A DNA stretch of 64,000 bases from Chrysemys picta bellii (Eukaryota; Chordata; Testudines; Emydidae), in contig NC_088792.1 in NCBI RefSeq assembly GCF_011386835.1, positions 224,219,894-224,283,893 on the forward strand, in the 5' to 3' direction. Of the stretch, positions 12,326 to 64,000 are shown in pieces. How positions within the stretch are numbered: the first letter of the stretch is position 1; each line of letters starts with the position of its first letter. A model generated the notes under the pieces. It had not been told where the DNA came from and did no database searches. It saw only the letters and a list, made by a program, of their open reading frames with translations. The position numbers and the translations under genes were made by a program.

Positions 12326-13015
12326 CAGACGTGGACAAACTATGGCCCACGGGTCACATCCGGCCTGTGGGACCGTCCTGCCCGTCCCCTGAGCTCCCGG
12401 CCGGGCAGCCTAGTCCACAGCCCCTCTCCCACTGTCCCCCCTTCCCCGCAGCCACGCCGCCGTGCGGGCCGCATCTGGTCCGCTGCTCCTGCTGGGCAGG
12501 GTGGGGAGCACAGCTGGCTCTGGCCAGGTGTCATGGCTGCGAGCTCCTGCTGCTGGTAAGGGGGCGGGGAGTGGGGGGGGTTGGGTAAGGGAGCAGGAGG
12601 TCCTAGGGGGCAGTCAGGGAGGAGGGGGCGGTTGGATGGGGAGGAGGTTCTGGGGGAGGTGGTCAGGGGATGGGGAACAGGGAGGGTTGGGAGTGGGAGT
12701 CCCGGGGGGCCTGTCAGGGGACGGGGATGTGGATAGGGGTCAGGGGACAGGGAGCAGGAGGGGTTGGATAAGGGGGTGGGATCTCGGGAAGCAGTTAGGG
12801 GTGGGGGGTCCCAGGAGGGGGTGGTCAGGGGACGAGGAGCAGGGGGGTGGATGGGTTGGGGGTTCTGAGGGGGGTAGTCAGGGGCAGGAAGTGAGAGGGG
12901 GCAGATAGGGGGTGGGGGCCAGGCTGTTTGGGGAGGCACAGCCTTCCCTACCTGGCCCTCCGTACAGTTGTGCAACCCGGTGAGGCCCTCGGGCCAAAAA
13001 GTTTGCCCACCCCTG
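12326..13015. mobile_element. hAT-type non-autonomous element, 690 bp, nested in CR1
   Basis: Flanked by an exact 8-bp duplication CTCTAGGT (12318-12325 and 13016-13023). Ends CAGACGTGGACAAACTATGG and CCAAAAAGTTTGCCCACCCCTG-type are inverted. The interior is strongly G-rich with tandem-like GGGGGTGG and GTCAGGGG units. No transposase seen; the open frames come from base composition. Confidence 0.9.
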
Positions 13016-13036
13016 CTCTAGGTGCTTACAAACTGT

Positions 13037-13242
13037 GGCCTTGGCTACACTCGCGGATTCACAGCGCTGAAAGTACTCCACCTCTCCTAGGGGAATAACT
13101 TGCAGCGCGAGCGTGCAGCGCTGCAGGCGCTGATTACACTGGCGCTTTACAGCGCTGCACTCGCTGCACCCAGGGGGGGTGTTTTTTCACACCCCTGAGC
13201 GCAGCAAGTGCAGCGCTGTGAATTGCCAGTGTAGCCAAGGCC
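13037..13242. mobile_element. MITE, 206 bp, nested in CR1
   Basis: Near-perfect inverted ends GGCCTTGGCTACACT and AGTGTAGCCAAGGCC. The interior contains repeated CAGCGCTG and GCGCTGCA palindromes. Inserted next to the hAT-type element in the same CR1. A target duplication could not be fixed. Confidence 0.8.
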
Positions 13243-14014
13243 TGTGTGTTTAACAGTTTGTTCCAGTATCTTTCCAGGGATCAAAGTTAGGCTGATTGGT
13301 CTATAATTGCTTGGGTCATCTTTGTTCCCCTTTTTAAAGATAGGTACTATGTTTGTTTGCCCTTCTCTTGTCCTCTGGGACCTCACCCATCTTCCATGAG
13401 TTCTCGAAGATAATTGCTAACATTTTTGAGATTGCTTCAGCTAGCTCCTCAGGTACTCTAGAATGAATTTCATCACACTCTGCTGATTTGAATACATCTA
13501 AATATTCTTTAACCAGTTCTTTTCCTATTTTCCCTTGTGTTCCTTCCCCCTTCTTGTTAATATTAGTTGTGTTGAGTATCTGGTCAACCATTACCCTTTT
13601 TATTTTTTTAAGGCAAGCAAAACAGGCATTAAATGCCTCAGCCTTCTTGATGTAATCTATTATTAGCTTTCCTTCCGTGCTAAGTAGAGGATCTACGCTT
13701 TCCTTCATCTTTCTCTTGCTCATAGCATATTTAAAGAAATCTTCTTATGCCTTTTATGGCAACTGACTTGAATAAAACAAAAACCTAAATGTTTTTTAAG
13801 ATTTGAATTCATGAACCCCCAAATTTACTCCCTCCCTATGACCCCCCCCTTCTAGCTAACATTGTTTCTTACCGTTGTGTTAGCCAGAGCCCCTGCCCTC
13901 ATCATGACCAGCAGGTTTAAAAGTATGCTGCCAGATCCAAGTAAATCTATGCTGAGCCCTAGTGCTTTGATTTAAATTTTTCTGCTGTGTTCTCTGGAGG
14001 CAGATATGCTACAG

Positions 14015-14323
14015 CAGGGGTCGGCAACCTTTCAGAAGTGGTGCGCCGAGTCTTCATTTATTCACTCTAATTTACAGTTTCGCATGCCAGTAATACATTT
14101 TTAACGTTTGTAGAAGATATTGTTCTATAAGTCTATAATATATAACTAAACTGTTGTATGTAAACGAAATAAGGTTTTTAAAATGTTTAAGAAGCTTCAT
14201 TTAAAATTAAATTAAAATGCAGAGCCCCCCCGGACCAGTGGCCAAGACCTGGGCAGTTTGAGTGCCACTGAAAATCAGCTTGCGTGCCGGCTTTGGCACG
14301 CGTGCCATAGGTTGCCTACCCCG
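14015..14323. mobile_element. hAT-type MITE, 309 bp, 8-bp target duplication
   Basis: Flanked by exact TGCTACAG (14007-14014 and 14324-14331). Ends CAGGGGTCGGCAACCTTTC and GGTTGCCTACCCCG are inverted. A close second copy is at 53168-53472. Confidence 0.9.
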
Positions 14324-14331
14324 TGCTACAG

Positions 14332-16640
14332 ACTGCATCAAGTGACAGTGTACCAGAAATGTGGTATTTCTAGGGCCCTCAAAGATGGAAGTGTGAGCCC
14401 TTACTGTGGAGTTGGTCCTTACAACACAGGCAGGAGAGAGTTGCGGTACTGAAAAACAGGGTCCAAAAAAATACTCTGGTGGTCTTGCCAGGCTGGACGG
14501 GAGAAAAAGGGTCATACGAACTGAATTAAAAAAAACATTTAAGGTTTTTCCATAGCTACTTTTGCCTAGAAAAGGAGGCGTCAATATTTGAATAAATCTG
14601 TTTAGATGGTTATGATGGAGACGCCAAGAAAACAACGGTCATCACTGGAAAATTTTAAATCACGTTTGGATTTTTTCCAAAAGACATACTCTAGTTCAAA
14701 CGTGAATTAATTCAGGGAAGTCCTCTAGCCTGTTCTTATACAGGAGATCAGACGAGAGAGTCAGGCAGCCTGGGGAGGCAACTGGCCCAGTAGTCTGGAA
14801 GCCCTGGGTTCCCAGGCCCAAGGGCAGTCTGTATGGCAAGGCTGCCCCAGAGCCCTAGACCCTGGAAGCCCATTGCAGGACTTCCAGGCTCCCAACTCTG
14901 TGGCAGAAAGGGGTTCCAAGCTCTGTGCTGTAGAACAAGGAGCCTACATTCTGAGAACCCTGGCTAGAGCCAATTCTCCCTGGGCTTTTGGGACTTCAAA
15001 GCACCTGGACACACTGCAGGGAGCCAGAAAGCCCTGGCATGGTGAGGCTTCCTGGAAATATGGATCCTGGAAACCTGGAGGACCCTGACTCCAGTGCAGT
15101 GTGAATGGTGGGGCTCTCGAGCAGCACGCTACGTGGGCTGGCAGGGAACCAGGCAGATTTCTGACAGAAACCTTCCTGTGATTCATTAAAATTCATGGAA
15201 CCTGATTTTCTTTCATGAGACATTTTGGGCTTGATAAACCAGCATTTTCTAATAAAATTCTGTTCTGTTAGAAAACTTCCAACCAGCTCTATGTCTGGCC
15301 TTATAAACTATGAAAAAAGAACAGAACAATCAGTGTAAAAAGCCACACTGAGAGAAAGTGGGATGAAATTGGACAAAGACTAAAGAGAGAGAGATTTTCT
15401 TTTCAGCTTTCTAAGGGAGTACTAATACAATTTAAAATTATAAAAAGACCGACTTACCTGTCATTTTAATTTTAACCTTTTTGGAATGTGCAGGTGAAAA
15501 ATAGGTTGTTTTCAATTCTAGATTCAGAGTTCTAAATGCAAAGCATTGCCCAATGGTGACTTTGTGGATCTTGGTTTTTTTTAAAAAGCAACATTGTTCC
15601 TTCACAGCAGATTGCACAGTTAAGATATGAAATATAATTTACAAAAATAAATATTTCAGTCTCATACAACAGGCAGACGGTATAAATAACTGTTTAGATG
15701 ATTAACTCTCTATTTTTTAAAGTTCTATTCTACCACCTATAAAGCTTGCAATAATCTATAAACGTCTCATTTGTACAGTAAGTATCCATATATAGAGAGA
15801 TTTATTCAGAGTTATCTATATCTTATCACAGCTTTGGGATTGTTTAGTCAGCTCCTTGAATAGCTACTATTAGGCAGTTTGCATACTGTATGTTAGTTTA
15901 TTTTACTAATCAGAGGATATGGATTTTATAACAACTTTTTAAAAAGCTATTATAAAAATATTTTAGTCAGTTTTTAAAATTAAGGTTATTCTCCAGTTAT
16001 ACAAAGATTAAACTAAAACCACTCTAAGTGATTGAAAAATGTGTTGGGATTTGAAGAGCATTTTAGTAAAAAGTGATTGGTTAAGAAAAGTCCAGGCATT
16101 CAAGTTGATTTATGAAACAATTGCTAACTCACAGCATAATTAATATGTGTAATAAACATCACTAGAAGAGGCAACCATGAACATATTGAAAAATGTGATA
16201 AGATATAGATGACTAAGATAGATAAGCACTTAGAGGAAGCAAAACATCACGGGCCACAGACGCGGTAGTGGATGGACCTGTAATGGTCACGTGATCTTCC
16301 ACTATGAGTATTAGGCTAAAATACTTGTGGTTTTAGTTAAATTACATTGCTGGTACTGAAGCAACAGGCAGATAAAACAGCTGTGTTTGTCAGAAGGACA
16401 GCAGCTTTTAAAATCCAAACAAGTACATTGCAGGCAGTTTCTGGTACTTAAAATCTACTTGAAATCAAAGAGAAAGCTAAGCAAAGAGAAGAGACAAAAT
16501 ATTACTGGAGTGAGATGATATGCTGGCAGATGATGATTGTCTTGAATTCTGTTTGAATCCTACATCTTTGTAGTCATCAAAAGAAAGGTTGGTGATTATG
16601 AAACAACATGTTGTTAGAGGAAGCTCATAGTTATCTTTGT
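14332..16640. other. Mostly repeat-poor non-coding DNA
   Basis: No repeat recognised from about 15200 onward. Sites that could be bound by transcription factors occur at 16196-16230 (three GATA-like motifs) and 16287-16294 (E-box). No exon recognised. Confidence 0.4.
16287..16294. promoter_or_regulatory. Palindromic E-box TCACGTGA (possible)
   Basis: GGTCACGTGATC contains a perfect TCACGTGA, the site bound by USF and MiT/TFE factors. It lies in a repeat-poor block about 5 kb upstream of the LYN start codon. A single 8-mer is weak evidence; function is inference only. Confidence 0.25.
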
Positions 16641-16646
16641 AGAGAG

Positions 16647-16680
16647 AGTGTGTGTGTGTGTGTGTGTGTATGTGTGTGTG
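16647..16680 (+). repeat. (GT)n microsatellite
   Basis: About 17 GT units with one TATG break. Likely length-variable. Confidence 0.95.
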
Positions 16681-17850
16681 TAAACGTAGGTTTGTAACAA
16701 CAAACCTAAGATGTTAATCAAGACAGCAGTCATGTCTTTAAACTTCATTTTACCTTTTAGGCCACGTAATAAAATCAGATGCTTTTATTCAATGATAATT
16801 TAAGTCAAATTACTTAGGTGTCTGCTTATAGAAGTTATCCTCTCTTATATAGTTTCTTCTCCTCTACATGTACAGCATCTTTCATATCTTGAAAAGTGGA
16901 TAGGAAAATTGATTAAAAGCATTGATGAAAAGTAACATATTGCCTACTGTAAAACATCGTGGGAATGAGAAACATCTGTAAAGGGACTGAAAGTACAGTA
17001 TTTCCTTTGTTGTACAATGATTCTTATCTCAGAAGAACAAATACTCTAATCTGTAACAATCTGAACAGCTGAAAGCTTATCAAATCCTCCTTTTAATACC
17101 AGCAAAAAAGCACTTCCCTGTCACAAAAGATTAAACATACCCAATGTTGATTGAGGTAAATGGGGAAAAAAGTCATGCAAATAAACATTTTACACTAAAT
17201 GCAATATTCATGCATAAATCCACTTTCCCCATACTTTCTACAGAAATATACTATAACTTAAGAAATAGATATGCTTCATTCATTACATATTTTCAATATT
17301 TTTTCAGTAATGTATTTTTACTAGGGTTGACTGTTTATATTTTAAGAGTTAAAAGAGGCAATTGTATAGTATAAATATTTAAAAATCCATCACTTTTAGC
17401 ATATGGCTGGTCAAAATGTATCTTACAATGTCTGCTGTTAAGATTAGCTTTATGGAGTTTTTATTCTCATGCCATTCTAAGGACCTTCCTGCCCAGGTGC
17501 AAGAAGTGAATTTGCTTTCAATGTATAATGTTTATCAGAATGCATAAAGTACTGGGAACACCCATGGAAGTATATGATCCCAAGGCCATGGGAGAATTCA
17601 TAGAAACTCTAATTTTACCGTTATAGTATCAGAATAAAATGCAATAAGTGGCAAAATACCTAACACGTCTTAAATATTTTTCAGTTGCTTTATGTGAGAT
17701 GGGGTTTTCAGAATCTTCATACACTTAATTAGAAATCCTGTAAATTAATTTGTCTGAAAGTTAAACATGCACTTCATTTACCTTAATCTATTGCAGTTTT
17801 TCCAAGTGCTTCTTTAGAAAGATTTGAGAGAGTAATTAATAAAGGACAGG
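16681..17850. other. No recognised feature
   Basis: AT-rich, repeat-poor, non-coding. Nothing recognised. Confidence 0.4.
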
Positions 17851-17860
17851 TAAAGAGCTC

Positions 17861-18041
17861 AATCCTATAAGGAACTGAGATCCAGATCCACAAAGGTATA
17901 TAGGCTCCTAACTTCCATTGGATTGGAATTCCTTTGTGGATCTGGCCCAGGGTACCCCTAACTCGCATTGAAATCAATGGGAGTGAAGAGTGCTTAGCGC
18001 CTCTTTGGAGGAGATTAGTATCTTGCAGAATTGGACCCTCA
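17861..18041. repeat. MITE-like element with nested palindrome
   Basis: CCAGATCCACAAAGG at 17882 is inverted to CCTTTGTGGATCTGG at 17930-17944. Outer ends CTCAATCCTATAAGG and TTGCAGAATTGGACCC suggest a larger element of the GGCCCAATCCTGCAA type around it. Confidence 0.45.
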
Positions 18042-18289
18042 ATCTGTAACACATTCGTGTTCTTGCTTATCATTGCTGTGAGTTTAATCTTGGATGATGC
18101 ATCTGAAGTATATGTTACTAGATGGCTGATATTTAGTTGTGTGTGCAAAATATACATCAAATGATTTTACTGTCACCATTGTGAATGACACAATTACAAC
18201 TAAAGTTAACATACTTTTTTAACTTTTGGGGGGATGGATCTTCAATCTCTCTTCTTTCCCCTTCCCACCATAACTTACATTTAAGGTCC

Positions 18290-18470
18290 CTGCATCTGAA
18301 CTGGGAGTCGGGGTTTCTTTTCCCTGTTCTGCCACTGATATGCTATGTGACCTTGGGCAGGTCACTTTATATCTGTTTGGTTGTCTCATGGAATAAAACC
18401 ATCGGACTCATTCTTTTAGACTTCATTCCAGTAGTGAGGGAGGCACTTTCCTGTCTGTGATTTAGGCCCC
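18290..18470 (+). repeat. MIR SINE remnant
   Basis: Contains TGTGACCTTGGGCAGGTCAC, a hallmark of the MIR core, preceded by CTGGGAGTCGGGGTTTC and a TGCCACTGATATGC stretch. The 3' part is decayed. Confidence 0.75.
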
Positions 18471-19065
18471 AATCTAGTAAAACACTTAACCACATGTTTA
18501 ACTGTAAGAATAGGATTAGTCCTTTTTGAATCAGTGGATCTACTCACCTGCTTAAAGTTAGGGCATGTGCTTGACTACTTTCATGCCAGTTTTTTATGAG
18601 TCTTCAACTTCAGGTTGTGGTTTTGTAGGTGCAAATTTGTGGGCACTGGTGTTAACATGTAAATTACTGAGTACCTGATTTCTTCTAGGTGCAATCCAGG
18701 TAATTAGACATCTAATAAGCAAATATGCACACACAAACCCCAGCTTGCATATGTGTATACTGGGGTTACCCATGTACATGTTTGTCATGTTCAAAAGTGC
18801 AAGTGAGTTTTGTATGCCCACAATGAATTGTGCCTGAAAACTTGGAGGGTGTTCTTAAATATCGGAATCCTAAAAGCTTCTATTAGTGTCTCAAATGAAA
18901 GAGTGTGTGTGTATGTATCTCCCATATGGAATTGGAGATCGGGAGGATTTCCAATGGGGTTTTCACAAAGCAAAAATGAAAGCATTAGAGGTTTCCTATT
19001 GTAAGAAAAGATCCCAACAGAAATGCAGCCTCTCCACCTTACACTGGTGAGTGGAAATGCTGCAG
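18471..19065. other. No recognised feature
   Basis: Non-coding DNA just outside the CR1 3' end. Nothing recognised. Confidence 0.4.
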
Positions 19066-19997
19066 TCATAGATTCATAGATTCTAGGACTGGAAGGGACC
19101 TCGAGAGGTCATCGAGTCCAGTCCCCTGCCCTCATGGCAGGAACAAATACTGTCTAGACCATCCCTGATAGACATTTATCTAACCTACTCTTAAATATCT
19201 CCAGAGATGGAGATTCCACAACCTCCTTAGGCAATTTATTCCAGTGTTTAACAACCCTGACAGTTGTTAACCTAGACCTTCCTTGCTGCGGTTTAAGCCC
19301 ATTGCTTCTTGTTCTATCCTTAGAGGCTAAGGTGAACAAGTTTTCTCCCTCCTCCTTATGACACCCTTTTAGATACCTGAAAACTGCTATCATGTCCTCT
19401 CTGTCTTCTCTTTTCCAAACTAAACAAACCCAATTCTTTCAGCCTTCCTTCATAGGTCATGTTCTCAAGACCTTTAATCATTCTTGTTGCTCTTCTCTGG
19501 ACCCTTTCCAATTTCTCCACATCTTTCTTGAAATGCGGTGCCCAGAACTGGACACAATACTCCAGCTGAGGCCTAACCAGAGCAGAGTAGAGCGGAAGAA
19601 TGACTTCTTGTGTCTTGCTCACAACATACCTGTTAATACATCCCAGAATCATGTTTGCTTTTTTTGCAACAGCATCACACTATTGACTCATATTTAGCTT
19701 GTGGTCAACTATAACCCCTAGATCCCTTTCTGCCGTACTCCTTCCTAGACAGTTTCTTCCCATTCTGTATGTGTGAAACTGATTTTTTCTTCCTAAGTGG
19801 AGCACTTTGCATTTGTCTTTGTTAAACTTCATCCTGTTTAACTCAGACCATTTCTCCAATTTGTCCAGATCATTTTGAATTACGACCCTGTCCTCCAAAG
19901 CAGTTGCAATCCCTCCCAGTTTGGTATCATCCGCAAACTTAATAAGCGTACTTTCTATGCCAATATCTAAGTCGTTAATGAAGGTATTGAACATTGA
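19066..19997 (-). mobile_element. CR1 LINE 3' fragment, antisense, 5'-truncated
   Basis: Starts with the octamer tail TCATAGATTCATAGATTC and the 3' UTR. On the minus strand it encodes the end of the CR1 reverse-transcriptase protein (for example [20 protein letters not shown] near 19900-19990 and LGRKNQFHTYRMGR) with a few frameshifts. It is very close to the + strand copy at 33425-36304, so probably the same subfamily. Confidence 0.9.
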
Positions 19998-20378
19998 TAT
20001 GCCAGAACTGAAAACTGCACTTACTTTTCTTGTGGAATGAGGGCCCTTGGGCTTTTTTGTTTTTTGGTTATAATTTAAGAGAACACAAGTGACTAGGTGG
20101 TTTGGAGATCAATGAGCTCTCAATTGATGACTGAACTCGATGGTACAATGACCAGTGAGTTTATTCATGGACACCCAAACTTTGATGTCAAAGGGCCACA
20201 TCTAATTTCCATAAAATGGGGCAGACAGCAGCTACCCTCATCTCTAATGTAGAGGAAGATGTGCAGCCCACAGAGACTATAGGTCCCAACATGCAGTGCT
20301 CCATCTTGACCTGGGTGGAAGGCTACAACTGGTGGGAGCATAACATGTTGTGGCTATATTCCTTGAGGGCTGCTTCTA

Positions 20379-20655
20379 AGGCCAGGTCTACACTTGATAG
20401 CTGTACTGGTATTACTATGTTGGTTAGGGGTGTGAGTCTTACTATACAATGATTTGTATTATAAAAATACATAAGTCCTATTGTGGATGCAGTTATACCA
20501 CTATAAAAGTGCCTTATATGATATGGTGCCCTTGTGGTGTGGAACTGTTATGGCACCTTTACACGGATATAACTGTATCCACACTAGGAGAGTTGTATCT
20601 CTTTAACCATAACAGTATTGTTAAAGAGGTACAACTTTCTAGTGTGGACAAGGCC
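20379..20655. mobile_element. MITE, about 277 bp
   Basis: Ends AGGCCAGGTCTACACTT and CTAGTGTGGACAAGGCCT are inverted. The interior has a second inverted pair (GTGGTATAACTGCATCC-type against GATATAACTGTATCC). No coding capacity. Confidence 0.7.
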
Positions 20656-63957
<43,302 letters not shown>

Positions 63958-64000
63958 CAGGGGTTCTCAAACTGGCAGTCGGGACCCCTCAGGGGGTTGT
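63958..64000. mobile_element. hAT-type element, left end cut by window edge
   Basis: CAGGGGTTCTCAAACTGG is a CAG-type hAT end like that at 45411; the rest lies outside the window. Confidence 0.6.

Larger units (their letters stand above)
11053..13775 (-). mobile_element. CR1 LINE fragment, antisense, split by two DNA elements
   Basis: Begins with an octamer tail (TAGAATCATAGAAATG at 11055) and the CR1 3' UTR, so the element reads leftward. Reading-frame remnants of its second protein follow: the end of the RT region (11053-12317) and [20 protein letters not shown] at 13200-13350, a reverse-transcriptase core motif, with several stops. The body is interrupted at 12326-13015 and 13037-13242 by younger elements. 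5'-truncated. Confidence 0.85.

Noticed and set aside
12450..12600. GC-rich block as a CpG-island promoter or LYN exon 1
   Set aside because: It is bounded as a transposable element and its G-rich units are repeat-like. No 5' exon of LYN could be identified in the first 21 kb.
12340..12975. 211-codon, proline-rich open frame on the - strand
   Set aside because: It lies inside the hAT-type element with an exact 8-bp target duplication; the frame comes from C-rich composition.

Overview
This is a stretch of vertebrate nuclear DNA, most likely from a turtle. The reasons are the mix of interspersed repeats: a tRNA-derived SINE with a CR1-like tail of the tortoise Cry I type, several CR1 LINE copies ending in ATTCTATG-like octamers, Penelope-like and DIRS-like retroelements, and many short hAT-type elements with 8-bp target duplications. 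The species call is an inference from repeat content plus the host gene; it was not tested by a search.

The only host gene I can support is LYN, a Src-family tyrosine kinase, on the + strand. Eleven coding exons lie between 21211 and 62686, all with AG/GT borders and matching phases. Together they encode about 446 residues: the myristoylated/palmitoylated N-terminus, unique region, SH3, SH2 and most of the kinase domain, up to the residues just after the APE motif. The final coding exon (C-lobe end and inhibitory C-terminal tyrosine) and the 5' non-coding exon(s) are not visible. The alternative donor that makes the LYN A and B forms in mammals is present at 21279/21280.

Layout. 1-21205: presumed intron 1 or upstream DNA, with MITEs, one Cry I SINE, MIR remnants, antisense CR1 copies (one carrying two nested DNA elements) and a repeat-poor block at about 15.2-17.8 kb. 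21206-27927: exons 2-8, closely spaced. 27928-46758: an 18.8-kb intron holding an antisense CR1 fragment, a Penelope-like copy with the end of its reading frame, and a 7.3-kb DIRS-like element with inverted terminal repeats that was split by a later, nearly open CR1. 46759-47886: exons 9 and 10. 47887-60925: a 13-kb intron with an element flanked by unusually long direct repeats, more MITEs, an LTR-like block and Penelope-like copies. 60926-62686: exons 11 and 12. 62687-64000: the next intron, ending inside another hAT-type element.

No CRISPR, operon or new gene system was found. The observations most worth checking are in the retroelements: near-perfect inverted Penelope-like repeats inside the LYN transcript with a hammerhead-like core, the nested DIRS/CR1 pair, and the element flanked by about 63-bp direct repeats.
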